Positions 33,472-42,402 of a stretch of 55,277 nucleotides of DNA are shown in pieces; within the stretch, counting starts at the first letter, position 1; each line of letters opens with the position of its first letter. The stretch is from an uncultured Verrucomicrobiota bacterium. Its GTDB lineage: Bacteria; Verrucomicrobiota; Verrucomicrobiia; Limisphaerales; CAIQOK01. The notes beneath the pieces were generated by a model. It was not told the DNA's origin and ran no database searches. It was given only the letters and a program-made list of their open reading frames with translations. Both the position numbers and the translations under genes were made by a program. Location of the stretch: NCBI GenBank assembly GCA_903873415.1, contig CAIQOK010000150.1, forward strand, positions 1 through 55,277, written 5' to 3'.

Positions 33472-35949
33472 ATGAAAGTCACTCTTAACTGGCTAAAACA
33501 GTACGTCGATTTCAACTGGTCGCCCGAGGAAATGACCGAGCGCCTCACCATGCTGGGCCTCGAAGTCGAGGGCGTGCAGAAAATCTCCGGCGCATTTGAA
33601 GGTGTCGTGGTGGCGCAGGTCATCACCCGCGACAAACATCCGGGCGCCGATAAACTCTCGCTGTGCCGCGTCAATGACGGCACGGGCGAACGCCAGATTG
33701 TCTGCGGCGCGCAGAATTTCAAGGCGGGCGACAAGGTCCCGCTGATCCTGCCCGGCGCGGCGCTGCCGCCCAAAGCGGGCGAGAAGGAGCCTTTCACCAT
33801 CAAGGTCGGCAAGATCCGCGGTGTGGAATCCCACGGTATGCTCTGCTCGCACGAGGAGCTTGGGATTGATCCTGAAGCCCTCGGCCATAAGAAGGAGGAC
33901 GGGTTGTTGCTGCTGCGCGAGGATGCGCGGGTCGGGCAACCGTTTGGCGAATACCTGGGGCGCGGCGGTGGCGATGTGGTCTATGATTTGGAAGTCACGC
34001 CTAACCGACCGGATTTGAACAGCCTCATTGGCATCGCCCGCGAAATTGCCGCAGTGACGGGAAATCCGCTGAAAATTCCGGATATCAGAAGCCAGGAAAC
34101 CGAAATCAGGGCCGAGAGTTTAGTCGCTGTGCGGATCGAGGACTTGGAACTGTGCCCGCGCTACACCGCCCGGGTCATCAAAGGCGTCAAGGTGGGACCC
34201 AGTCCGCAGTGGTTGCGCTCGATGCTGGAGAAGGTGGGGATTCGCAGCATCAGCAACGTGGTGGACGTGACAAATTATGTGATGATGGAGGTGGGGCAGC
34301 CCTTGCACGCTTTTGATTATCATCTGGTTGCCAAGGGGGCGGAAGGCAAGCCCACGATAGTGGTTCGGCGTGCGACGGCCGGTGAAAAATTCACCACGCT
34401 CGATGCCCAGAAACGGACTCTCGGCGCGGACATGCTGCTGATTTGTGACGAGCAAAAGGGCATCGCCTTGGCAGGCCTGATGGGCGGCGCAAACACGGAG
34501 ATCAATGAACAGACCGTGGATGTGTTGATCGAGAGCGCCTATTTCTCGCCTGGGGGCATCCGGCGCACCAGCAAGCAGTTAGGCTTGCGCAGTGAATCAA
34601 GCTACCGCTTCGAGCGCGGGGCGGATCCGGCTGTTTGCGACTGGGCCAGCCGCCGGGCGGCCCAATTGATTTTGGAAACGGCCGGCGGCCAGTTGACCGC
34701 CGGCATGGTGGATTTGTATCCCCAATCCGCCGAACCCCGGCGGATCACCTTGCGTCACCGCAAAGTCAACGAGCTGTTGGGCGTCATTCTTTCTCCTGAA
34801 GCCATGGAGGATTATTTGGGGCGGCTGGGTTTCCGCCTGCTCAATGCCCGGACGCAGCTTCCGGGCCAGGCTGCCTTGGTGGAGCCGGTGACTTTCGAGG
34901 TTCCCACTTGGCGCGTGGACATGAAGCGGGAGACGGATTTGATCGAGGAGATTGAGAGGTTGCATGGGCTTGGCAGGGTGCCCGCCACCCCGCCCCGCGG
35001 GGCGATTGGCACAAATGCGTTTGATGCGGTTTATGATCGGATCGCCGAGGTCCGGCGCATTCTTGTGGGGCTGGGCCTTAGCGAAGCCCAGGGGCAAACC
35101 CTGATTGCTGATTCTGCCGCGAAACTGGCCGTCCCGCCCGAGCAGGTGGTTGCGCTGGCCAATCCGCTGAGCAGCGATATGAACGTGTTGCGTCCGAGCC
35201 TGCTGCCCGGGCTGCTGGACTCTCTGCGCCACAACCTCTCACATAAAAACCAGCGCGTTGCTTTGTTCGAAATTGGCCGCGTCTTCATTAATATCAATGG
35301 GCAGTCAAAGGAAGAGCGGCGCGTGGCTCTGGCCCTCACCGGTGAGCGGTTGCCTGAGTTCTGGAGCGGCGAGGAGCGCGCCGCGAAATTTGACATCTCC
35401 GATCTGAAGGGAATGGTCGAGGAGCTCTTGGAACAATCGGGATTGCGGGGAGTGAACTGCACGCGTCGGGACGGCAGCACGCCGTTGTTTCTGGAGTCCG
35501 CCACCCTTGCGCTGGGTGGCAAGCTGCCCTTGGGGCAACTGGGACAGCTCCTGCCCATGCTCGCAAAAAAATATGATCTGCGGGATGCCGTTCTGCTTGC
35601 AGAACTGAGTCTGGATCAGCTCTTGGCGCGGGGTAATACGGCTAAGTCGTTCAAGAGCCTGCCCCAATTCCCCGCCATCCGCCGGGATGTGGCGATGGTG
35701 GTTGAGGAAACCGTCACCCACGAGGCGGTTTTGCAATCCGTGCGCCAAGTCAAGCCCGCGAATCTGGAATCGGTTGAACTCTTCGATGTCTTTCGCGGCA
35801 AAGGTGTTCCGGCCGGCCGGAAAAGCCTGGCGTATGCATTCACCTACCGGTCCGGGGAAAAAACCCTGACCGACGCCGAGGTTCAATCTGCGCATCTCAA
35901 AGTGGTGGAGGTCCTCAAGTTGCAACTTCAGGCCGCCATTCGCGAGTAG
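33472..35949 (+). CDS. pheT: Phenylalanyl-tRNA synthetase beta subunit
   Basis: PheT forms the alpha2-beta2 enzyme that charges tRNA-Phe. The 825-residue protein has the N-terminal MKVTLNWLKQYVD, an EMAP-like tRNA-binding domain (about 40-150), the B3/B4 editing domain, the B5 domain, the core repeat region and a C-terminal ferredoxin-fold anticodon-binding domain (PQFPAIRRDVAMVVEETV to the end). ATG 33472 matches the family start. pheS is normally directly upstream but is missing here, so it must lie elsewhere in the genome. Confidence 0.96.
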   Translation: MKVTLNWLKQYVDFNWSPEEMTERLTMLGLEVEGVQKISGAFEGVVVAQVITRDKHPGADKLSLCRVNDGTGERQIVCGAQNFKAGDKVPLILPGAALPPKAGEKEPFTIKVGKIRGVESHGMLCSHEELGIDPEALGHKKEDGLLLLREDARVGQPFGEYLGRGGGDVVYDLEVTPNRPDLNSLIGIAREIAAVTGNPLKIPDIRSQETEIRAESLVAVRIEDLELCPRYTARVIKGVKVGPSPQWLRSMLEKVGIRSISNVVDVTNYVMMEVGQPLHAFDYHLVAKGAEGKPTIVVRRATAGEKFTTLDAQKRTLGADMLLICDEQKGIALAGLMGGANTEINEQTVDVLIESAYFSPGGIRRTSKQLGLRSESSYRFERGADPAVCDWASRRAAQLILETAGGQLTAGMVDLYPQSAEPRRITLRHRKVNELLGVILSPEAMEDYLGRLGFRLLNARTQLPGQAALVEPVTFEVPTWRVDMKRETDLIEEIERLHGLGRVPATPPRGAIGTNAFDAVYDRIAEVRRILVGLGLSEAQGQTLIADSAAKLAVPPEQVVALANPLSSDMNVLRPSLLPGLLDSLRHNLSHKNQRVALFEIGRVFININGQSKEERRVALALTGERLPEFWSGEERAAKFDISDLKGMVEELLEQSGLRGVNCTRRDGSTPLFLESATLALGGKLPLGQLGQLLPMLAKKYDLRDAVLLAELSLDQLLARGNTAKSFKSLPQFPAIRRDVAMVVEETVTHEAVLQSVRQVKPANLESVELFDVFRGKGVPAGRKSLAYAFTYRSGEKTLTDAEVQSAHLKVVEVLKLQLQAAIRE

Positions 35950-36033
35950 CCGGAGGCAGTCGGCGCAGCCGAAGCGGGGGAAGACTCCCGTGTGGGGGGG
36001 GAGGTTGCCACAGAATGTGCTAGGGATTGTCCC

Positions 36034-36063
36034 TTGACCCCGCAATACGTGGTGTGGTATTGG
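36034..36063 (+). promoter_or_regulatory. Candidate nrdR promoter with inverted repeat
   Basis: TTGACC at 36034-36039 and GTATTG at 36057-36062 are spaced by 17 bp. CAATAC (36043-36048) and GTATTG (36057-36062) form a perfect 6-bp inverted repeat across the spacer and -10, so a bound protein would block the promoter. It does not match the NrdR box I know. Confidence 0.35.
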
Positions 36064-36091
36064 TTTTGTCACCACTATTAGGAGTGGGATT

Positions 36092-36547
36092 ATGCGATGT
36101 CCTAAATGCGGCTGTCAGGACGATAAGGTTGTGGATTCCCGCGCATCGCGGGAGGGAGCGACCATCCGTCGCCGCAGGGAATGCGTGTCGTGCGCGCAAC
36201 GTTTCACCACCTATGAAGCGATTGAGCATGAGGGGTTGATGATTCTCAAGCGGGATGGCCGGCATGAGGAATTCTCCAAGGAAAAGCTGCTCTCCGGCAT
36301 CAAGAAAGCCTGCCAGAAGCGGCCCATTAGCCCTAAGGTCATGGAAGATCTCGCGGAAAAGATCGTAGAGCAGATCACCGAAAAATATGATCGGGAAGTT
36401 CCGGCAGAGGTGGTGGGGCGCTGCGTGATGGATGGGCTGCGCGGCATTGACGAGGTGGCTTATGTCCGCTTTGCCAGTGTCTATCGACGGTTTCAGGAGG
36501 CCACGGATTTCGTGCAAGAGGTCAAAAAACTGGAGGCCAGCCAATGA
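36092..36547 (+). CDS. nrdR: Transcriptional repressor NrdR
   Basis: NrdR represses ribonucleotide reductase genes when ATP/dATP are high. The 151-residue protein has the zinc ribbon MRCPKC...CVSC (Cys3, 6, 31, 34), the basic RRRREC segment and an ATP-cone domain with VVKR-like MILKRDGRHEEFSKEKL. An AGGAG ribosome binding site lies 8 nt before the ATG. Its stop overlaps the next gene by 4 nt. Confidence 0.96.
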   Translation: MRCPKCGCQDDKVVDSRASREGATIRRRRECVSCAQRFTTYEAIEHEGLMILKRDGRHEEFSKEKLLSGIKKACQKRPISPKVMEDLAEKIVEQITEKYDREVPAEVVGRCVMDGLRGIDEVAYVRFASVYRRFQEATDFVQEVKKLEASQ

Positions 36548-37101
36548 TTTCCCTTTCGACAGAATGCCTGCTTTTCAAGCTGCTCAATGGCGAATCCGTT
36601 CCCCTCTCCGCCGGGATGATCAGCGTGGAATTGGGAGGGGGCGATCCCGTCCCCTGCGATCCGGATTTTGTCCAGCATGCGGCAGGGGCGGTGTTTGAAT
36701 ATTTCAAACATGAACTGGCCCGGGAAGCGGTGACGGTGGCAGAGTTTGCCGGGGCGCTGGAAAAAGTTTTGATGGGGTTGGGTTTGCAGGGGGGCGAGGG
36801 CTCCAGCGGTTTGGAGCAACGCAGTTTTCCGGGAGCTGACTTGTGCGGGATGGCGGCCCAAGCCGGAAAAGGATTTGAATTGGTGTTTTTCCAGCACCTG
36901 CGCCAGGCGCTCCGTGAGCAGCTCCATCAGAGCCCGGATCAATTGCGGTTCTGTGGTTTGCGCGACTGCGTCAAATACCTGACCGGTGCCCGGCGCTGGT
37001 GTCCGAGATGCCAGTCTCTGCGCGATCAGATTGTGGACTTTCTGCGCAGTTGTTTGAGCGCGGAGGCGGGCGGTGTGAACTGCTGCCTGCTTTTGGAATA
37101 A
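36544..37101 (+). CDS. Unknown protein with C-terminal CxxC, coupled to nrdR
   Basis: I do not recognise this 185-residue protein. It has no signal peptide or membrane helix. Two halves are visible: an N-terminal part with FKLLNGESVPLSAG and EYFKHELAREAVTVAEFA, and a C-terminal part with CGLRDCVKYLTGARRWCPRC, whose clustered cysteines could bind metal. The ATGA overlap with nrdR shows translational coupling, and the HIT gene follows by 12 nt. A role near nucleotide metabolism is possible only by position. Confidence 0.8.
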   Translation: MISLSTECLLFKLLNGESVPLSAGMISVELGGGDPVPCDPDFVQHAAGAVFEYFKHELAREAVTVAEFAGALEKVLMGLGLQGGEGSSGLEQRSFPGADLCGMAAQAGKGFELVFFQHLRQALREQLHQSPDQLRFCGLRDCVKYLTGARRWCPRCQSLRDQIVDFLRSCLSAEAGGVNCCLLLE

Positions 37102-37113
37102 GGGATCCGGTGC

Positions 37114-37458
37114 ATGAGCAAAACGCTTTTTGAAAAAATCAGCGCCCGGGAAATCCCGGCCGATATCGTTTATGAGGATGAACTGGTTCTTGCATTTCGT
37201 GATATTCAGCCGCAAGCCCCGACCCACATTCTAATCATCCCCAAGAAACCGGTGCCGCGCTTGGGCGAGGCGACAGAGGAGGATCAGGCTCTTTTGGGGC
37301 ATCTCTTGGTCAAGGCTGCGGCGGTGGCGGATCTGGCGGGGTTGAAGTCCGGCGGATACCGGCTCGTGATCAACAACGGGCGCGATGCAGGAGAGGCTGT
37401 TCCGCATTTGCATTGCCACATTCTGGGGGGGCGCAAACTCCGCTGGCCTCCGGGTTGA
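37114..37458 (+). CDS. HIT-family (histidine triad) hydrolase
   Basis: A 114-residue Hint-like protein that would hydrolyse nucleoside phosphoramidates or related nucleotidyl conjugates. The active-site triad is PHLHCHILGG (His98, 100, 102), preceded by the family segments FRDIQPQAPTHILIIPK and RLVINNGRDAGE. Length is typical. It follows the unknown gene by 12 nt and probably belongs to the nrdR operon. Confidence 0.93.
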   Translation: MSKTLFEKISAREIPADIVYEDELVLAFRDIQPQAPTHILIIPKKPVPRLGEATEEDQALLGHLLVKAAAVADLAGLKSGGYRLVINNGRDAGEAVPHLHCHILGGRKLRWPPG

Positions 37459-37546
37459 CGCGGGTTCAAAAAGGAAAAGCGTGATTGGGCTTGCCCTGCA
37501 GGGGGCGGGAATCCATAATTCGGGCACCTTAATAAAGGCAATTTCT

Positions 37547-37771
37547 ATGGCTGATGTAGCAAACAAATATCCCGAAAACATTCAAGGCAAATTCTACGTC
37601 GACAACCAGTGCATCGACTGCGACCTGTGCCGCGAAACGGCTCCTGACAATTTCAAGCGCAACGACGACGGCGGATACTCCTTCGTTTATAAGCAGCCGG
37701 AAAATCCCGAAGAGGAAGCCCGCTGCAAGGAAGCCAAAGAGGGTTGCCCCGTTGAAGCCATTGGCGACTGA
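37547..37771 (+). CDS. Single-cluster [4Fe-4S] ferredoxin
   Basis: A 74-residue acidic ferredoxin with CIDCDLC (Cys22, 25, 28) and a distant GCPVEAI (Cys67). This gives one [4Fe-4S] cluster, as in the monocluster ferredoxins of Bacteroidetes and Thermotoga. It donates electrons to unknown partners. ATG 37547 is chosen; the open frame upstream overlaps the HIT gene. A clear terminator follows. Confidence 0.93.
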   Translation: MADVANKYPENIQGKFYVDNQCIDCDLCRETAPDNFKRNDDGGYSFVYKQPENPEEEARCKEAKEGCPVEAIGD

Positions 37772-37784
37772 GGCCTGTTTTTAC

Positions 37785-37816
37785 AAAAGCCGCAGCCCTG
37801 AAGCTGCGGCTTTTTT
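37785..37816 (+). terminator. Rho-independent terminator after the ferredoxin gene
   Basis: AAAAGCCGCAGC at 37785-37796 pairs with GCTGCGGCTTTT at 37803-37814, with six T residues at 37811-37816. The A/T symmetry means it can also terminate cinA coming from the right. Confidence 0.88.
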
Positions 37817-37828
37817 CCTAACTGCCGG

Positions 37829-39127
37829 CTATTTTCCAAGATCCAACCGCACGCGTAGGGCATTCAATACCTGCGCTGTGGTCACTGTCTTGAAGGTGCT
37901 GCGATCCCAGGCATTGACCCGGTGCCAAACCAACGTGGTGCCGGCGTCGGCCAAGGCGAAATAAACCGTTCCCACCGGTTTTTCAGTTGATCCCCCCCCC
38001 GGCCCCGCAATACCAGTGACGGCGATTGCGTAATCGCTGCCCAAGGCCAGACGTGATCCCTCGGCCATTTCTTGCGCCACTTCCGCGCTTACCGCGCCAT
38101 GCTTGGAGAGGGTTTTGGATTTAACTCCAAGCAACCGTTCTTTGGAGGCGTTGCTGTAAGTGATGAATCCGCCCAGAAAAGCCGCCGAGGCACCCGGCAC
38201 ATTGCTCAAACTGTTTCCAATACCTCCACCGGTGCAGGACTCGGCCACCGCCAGTGATTTTCCTTTTTCAATCAGCTTGCGGATCACCACGGCTTCCAGT
38301 TCCTCGTCCCCCGTCCCAAAAATATCCGGTCCCAGAATTGCGCGAACCGCAACCACCGCCGCCCCGACCCGGCCGGCCGCGTCCGCGCCGCTGGCTGACA
38401 ATCGAACATCTACCTGACCGATGCGGGCGCAGTAGCCGATTTCCACCCCCTCGGCCCGGAACCCGGGGATGGCGCCTTGAAGCGCGTCTTCCAAGGCCGA
38501 TTCGCCTACCCCCGTAGTTCGGAGTGTTTGGGCGGAAAAGGGGTGATCCAGAGGAAACTCCCTGTGAAGCAGTGGCTCAACGGCCGAAGCAAACATCGGA
38601 TGAAGTTCGCGCGGTGGCCCGGGCAGCATGATCAACCAGCTATTGCCACCTTTTGCCCGGAAGGGGTTCGGACTTAGTTCCAAGGCTAATCCCGGAGCCG
38701 TTCCATTGGGGTTAGGCAGGACAATGGCCCCCTCTGGAACGAGGGCTTGGACACGGGTGGAAGCGGGCATGGGGCGTTGAAGCCTCTGGAAAACACGTTC
38801 GATTTCCGCCAACACCCCGGCATCCTCATGCAAGGGTTTTCCGAGCATCCGCGCCAGCACCTCCCGTGTGAGATCGTCTGACGTGGGGCCAAGACCACCC
38901 GTGGTCAGCACCAGATCAGACCGGGTCAGGGCATCGCGGACCGCTCGCTCAATATCGGCGGGGGTGTCTGCGACGGCGACTTGGCGGGTAACGACATAAC
39001 CCAGATCGGCAAAGCGGCGGCAGAGCCACTGCTGGTGGGTGTTAAGGATTCGCCCCAGCATCAATTCAGTGCCGGTGTTGATGATTTCGATTTCCACGCG
39101 GGAAAATGGTCGGAGTGTCCCGCGCAT
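37829..39127 (-). CDS. cinA: CinA-like nicotinamide-nucleotide amidase
   Basis: The protein joins an N-terminal MoaB/Mog-like domain (INTGTELMLGRILNTH, LTTGGLGPTSDDLT) to a C-terminal PncC amidase domain (AESCTGGGIGNSLSNVPG, VTGIAGPGGGSTEKPVGTVY). This two-domain form recycles NMN to nicotinate mononucleotide in pyridine nucleotide salvage. ATG 39127 gives 432 residues. A GTG at 39097, which begins exactly where family members start (VEIEIINTGTEL), is an equally good start. Neither has a ribosome binding site. Confidence 0.92.
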   Translation of the reverse strand: MRGTLRPFSRVEIEIINTGTELMLGRILNTHQQWLCRRFADLGYVVTRQVAVADTPADIERAVRDALTRSDLVLTTGGLGPTSDDLTREVLARMLGKPLHEDAGVLAEIERVFQRLQRPMPASTRVQALVPEGAIVLPNPNGTAPGLALELSPNPFRAKGGNSWLIMLPGPPRELHPMFASAVEPLLHREFPLDHPFSAQTLRTTGVGESALEDALQGAIPGFRAEGVEIGYCARIGQVDVRLSASGADAAGRVGAAVVAVRAILGPDIFGTGDEELEAVVIRKLIEKGKSLAVAESCTGGGIGNSLSNVPGASAAFLGGFITYSNASKERLLGVKSKTLSKHGAVSAEVAQEMAEGSRLALGSDYAIAVTGIAGPGGGSTEKPVGTVYFALADAGTTLVWHRVNAWDRSTFKTVTTAQVLNALRVRLDLGK

Positions 39128-39237
39128 TAGGCAAGATCCGAGTTGGCCCGCACCAATTCGGTTGGAGTGCCGTGCAGGGGGCAGGGGACTCCAAAATGAC
39201 CTTTGACCGGACCGGATCAGAAACCTAATCTGCCGGG

Positions 39238-40098
39238 GTGCCAAGCTCCGAAAGGATTCACTCTGATGCAGTCGACGGGCGGGGGAATGCGGATTTATTG
39301 TCCAAGGTTTGTCTGAGCGGTTTTCTGGGGTGGAAAATAATCCGTTTTATTCTCACGCTGCGCGGCTTGGGCGCCTTTGCGCTGATCACGCTGGGCGTCT
39401 TGTTCAGTCGTTTCGCGGTTGCCCGGCGTCTGATTCATCCGCTGATGGTCCGTGAGATTTCCCGGGCCGGTTTGCGCCTGCTGCCGATGTTTCTTTTTCT
39501 TTCGGTTGCACTGGGCTTTCTGGTCATCGGCCAGAGCGTTGCGGTGCTGGCGCGGGTGGGTGCCATCAATTATCTCGGCACCATCATGGTGGTGGTGGTG
39601 GTGCGGGAGCTTGGGCCGCTGCTTGCGGCCCTGTTGGTGCTGGCACGGGTCGGCACTGCCAACGTTGTCGAATTGGGCACGGCGCGCGCCCTCGGAGAGG
39701 TGGAAGCGCTTGAGGCGCTCGCCATTGATCCGATTCATTATTTCGTGGTGCCAAGGGTTGTGGGTTTGGCTGCTGGAGTGTTTGCCCTCACGGTTTATTT
39801 GATTCTGGGGGCCTTGGTCAGCGGCTATTTTTGGGCCTTTTTGCAGGATGTGCCGCTGTTGCCCGGGGATTATTTTCGCCAGCTGGCCGCAGCCCTGAGC
39901 GGACTGGACTTTCTATTGTTGACCTGCAAAGCCTGCTTCTTTGGATTCATTATTGCCATCGTGACGTGCTATCACGGATTGGCCCAGCCGCTGCGATTGG
40001 AAGAAGTCTCGCATGCAACGGTGCGCGCCGTGGCGCAGAGCGTCGTCGCCTGCGTGTTGCTCGATGTGCTCTTTATCCTGATTTACCTCCTTGTATGA
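39238..40098 (+). CDS. mlaE: MlaE-family ABC transporter permease
   Basis: A 286-residue inner-membrane permease of the MlaE type, part of a phospholipid or other lipid transporter spanning inner and outer membranes. It has about five to six hydrophobic helices with family segments LRLLPMFLFLSVALGF, VVVRELGPLLAALLVLARVG and LGTARALGEVEALEALAIDP. The start is uncertain: GTG 39238 opens the longest frame, and the first ~30 residues are not family-like. Its stop overlaps the mlaF-like gene by 4 nt. Confidence 0.88.
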   Translation: MPSSERIHSDAVDGRGNADLLSKVCLSGFLGWKIIRFILTLRGLGAFALITLGVLFSRFAVARRLIHPLMVREISRAGLRLLPMFLFLSVALGFLVIGQSVAVLARVGAINYLGTIMVVVVVRELGPLLAALLVLARVGTANVVELGTARALGEVEALEALAIDPIHYFVVPRVVGLAAGVFALTVYLILGALVSGYFWAFLQDVPLLPGDYFRQLAAALSGLDFLLLTCKACFFGFIIAIVTCYHGLAQPLRLEEVSHATVRAVAQSVVACVLLDVLFILIYLLV

Positions 40099-40895
40099 TG
40101 GACGGCCCTATTGCCACCACGGCCCCGGCACTGGAATTGCGCGCGATGTCAGTCCGGTCCCGGCAGCATCCCGGCTGCGCCGGGATCCGGAATATCAATT
40201 GGAAGGTTGCGCCCGGTGATTTCTGGGTGGTGGGCGGCATGATTGGCGCGGACCGGAGTGATTTGCTGATGCTGGCCGGCGGCCTGCTGGCACCAGAGTG
40301 CGGGGAACAATTTTTTTTTGGAGGGCCGATGCCCCTGTTTGAGGAGGCGAATCTGGCTCAACGACTCCGTCTGGGGTTTGTTTTTCAAGGGGGGCAGTTG
40401 CTGAACCAGCTCACACTTGCAGAGAATATCGCCCTGCCCTTGCGCTATCATAAAGACGTCTCAGCCGCCGAGGCGGAAGCCGATGTGCGTTGGTTGCTCG
40501 AGCTGACGGGGCTGAGCCGGTGGGCCGATCGTTCTCCAGGGGAGGTGTCGGTTGATTCCTGCCAGCGTGCCGGTTTGGCAAGGGCCTTGATTCTCAAGCC
40601 CGATGTTTTGTTTATGGATAATCCTCTCGCTGGTCTGGACGCTCCGCAGCGCCACTGGTGGCGACAATTCCTTGCAGGCCTTGCGGACGGCCCGGAGTGG
40701 CGACAGGGCCGGCCCATGACACTGCTGGCAACTGGGGAAGATCTGCGTCTGTGGCGTGGCTGTGCGCGGCAATTTGCAATCCTTAAGGAGAGCAGTTTTG
40801 TTCCGCTGGGGACGTGGGCCGAGGCTCAATTTGCTGCGGTGGAATTTCTTTCGGAACCGGTTTTCGGGCTTGGTGGGCAAGAGGGAAGCTGTTAA
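40095..40895 (+). CDS. MlaF-like ABC ATPase with degenerate catalytic motifs
   Basis: Position and residual similarity (GFVFQGGQLLNQLTLAENIALPLRYH, LARALILKPDVLFMDNPLAGLD) make it the ATPase partner of MlaE. Every catalytic motif departs from consensus: Walker A is GGMIGADRS (47-55) with Arg54 for Lys, the signature is VSVDS (151-155) for LSGGQ, Walker B ends in Asn176 for Glu, and the H-loop position is Gly214. The Q-loop Gln98 and D-loop AGLD remain. The frame is intact and overlaps mlaE, so it is probably an expressed, weakly active or inactive subunit rather than a pseudogene. It is 266 residues long. Confidence 0.85.
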   Translation: MMDGPIATTAPALELRAMSVRSRQHPGCAGIRNINWKVAPGDFWVVGGMIGADRSDLLMLAGGLLAPECGEQFFFGGPMPLFEEANLAQRLRLGFVFQGGQLLNQLTLAENIALPLRYHKDVSAAEAEADVRWLLELTGLSRWADRSPGEVSVDSCQRAGLARALILKPDVLFMDNPLAGLDAPQRHWWRQFLAGLADGPEWRQGRPMTLLATGEDLRLWRGCARQFAILKESSFVPLGTWAEAQFAAVEFLSEPVFGLGGQEGSC

Positions 40896-41001
40896 CGGCT
40901 TGGCGGAGGCAACCCTTCATGCTGTCGGAGGCGGGAAGATTGAACCCGGCCCGGTCCGGGTTCCTTGTTTCAAAGCGGTGTGGACTCCGTTAAAGTGCGG
41001 C

Positions 41002-42177
41002 ATGGGATTGCAAGATCTGACGCCGCAATTGCGCACCCGACTCAGCCGGGTGGAACGGGCTGTGGGCTGGTTTGTTCTGCTGGCGGCGGCTTTGCTGGTC
41101 TTTGGCTTTGTCTATTACCTCTATCACACCGCGGAGCGCAAAGGTTGGTTTACCCCCAAGTTCAGTTATCAGACCTCGCTCAACACCGCCGCCGGTTTAA
41201 AGGTGGGCGATCCGGTCAGGTTGCTGGGGTTCCGTGCCGGCGAAATAACCGAGATTATTCCCAACGCCCCGGATGACTGGTATGGGGTGACGATCAACTT
41301 CTCCATCCTCAAACCTCATTACGGCTATATCTGGGATGATTCCAAAGTGAAAGTTTCCTCGGATCTGCTGGGCAACCGGTTTCTGGAGGTTACCAAAGGC
41401 AAGTTCGGCGTGGCAACCTTGGTCGAGGATACAAACCGGATGGCCTTGGCAATGCTTCGCTGGCAAAGTGTCGCGGCCAGCCGGGAGCGGGTGGCCGCGC
41501 AGATCCTCGCCGCCCGCCCCGGTTTTGACCGGGTCGATCCTTTTAATTTTAATAGCTTGCTCAAGGACGAGCTCAAGCACCTTGTGGAATCGGACCCGGC
41601 CACCTACTGCACGAATCTCAACGCGGTTTTTTGGATTGCCCCGGAGGAATCTCCGGCATTGAACGACCGCCTGGAACACCTTGCCACCCAAGTGGAACAG
41701 GCCTTGCCAAACCTCTTGAACCTGACCAATAAAGTAGCCCTTGCATTGGACAACGCCGTCCGGTTGGAGGCGGGCTGGAATGCTGTCGCTCTGAGTGTTC
41801 AACCACTGCTCGGCAACCTGACCCGGGCCACCGCCCGACTGGATCGGGAGGGGGGGTTGGGAGAATGGTTGTTGCCCACCGGGGTTCAGCGCAGTCTCGA
41901 TGCCACTCTGATCTCGGCGGGTCGCATGTTCGATGCGACCGGCACGAACCTGACCGGGGTGTTTTCAAATCTGGATCTGACCCTTGGTAATCTCGCTGGG
42001 ATCACCAGCAACCTGAATGCCCAAGTCGGGGCCAACACAAACCTGCTTGGCCAGATCTCACGCGCAGTGGTGGATACCGATAATCTGGTCCAAGGATTGA
42101 AGCGGCATTGGTTGTTGCGCTCCGCGTTCAAGGGTGCAAAAACCAATTCGCCACCCGCTCTTCCCAAAGGGGATTAA
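41002..42177 (+). CDS. MlaD-like MCE-domain lipid transport protein
   Basis: A 391-residue periplasmic protein anchored by one N-terminal helix (about 22-43). It is followed by an MCE domain with the hallmark TSLNTAAGLKVGDPVRLLGFRAGEI and a long helical C-terminal part rich in Asn, Leu and Thr. It would bind substrate lipid for the MlaE/MlaF-like complex. The ATG at 41002 fits the helix; earlier starts lie inside the mlaF-like gene. There is a 106-nt gap after that gene and no terminator between them. Confidence 0.85.
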   Translation: MGLQDLTPQLRTRLSRVERAVGWFVLLAAALLVFGFVYYLYHTAERKGWFTPKFSYQTSLNTAAGLKVGDPVRLLGFRAGEITEIIPNAPDDWYGVTINFSILKPHYGYIWDDSKVKVSSDLLGNRFLEVTKGKFGVATLVEDTNRMALAMLRWQSVAASRERVAAQILAARPGFDRVDPFNFNSLLKDELKHLVESDPATYCTNLNAVFWIAPEESPALNDRLEHLATQVEQALPNLLNLTNKVALALDNAVRLEAGWNAVALSVQPLLGNLTRATARLDREGGLGEWLLPTGVQRSLDATLISAGRMFDATGTNLTGVFSNLDLTLGNLAGITSNLNAQVGANTNLLGQISRAVVDTDNLVQGLKRHWLLRSAFKGAKTNSPPALPKGD

Positions 42178-42240
42178 AAAAGGGCTGCGGCGGCCAGGGT
42201 GCCAGTGGGCAGCGGGGGGATGATACCATGAGGTGTGGAT

Positions 42241-42402
42241 CTACCACGCCCATAGGGAGATCAAGGCGCCAATGAGAAACAAGCCCAAGACAACAACCAT
42301 TAAATTCACCGCGCCCAGGGATTCCGGTTCCAATCGCTGATTCGTTGCGAGGTTGGCTTGAACATAGCCGCCGCGCTTGCTGACCGTAAATAAAGCATGC
42401 AT
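42241..42402 (-). CDS. Possible small single-helix membrane protein
   Basis: A 53-residue frame starting MHALFTVSK ends in a strongly hydrophobic segment (AVNLMVVVLGLFLIGALISL) with a Trp-Ala-Trp end. A terminal helix after a polar N-terminus would make a tail-anchored protein. No ribosome binding site is visible and I do not know a family, so it may be chance. Confidence 0.3.
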   Translation of the reverse strand: MHALFTVSKRGGYVQANLATNQRLEPESLGAVNLMVVVLGLFLIGALISLWAW

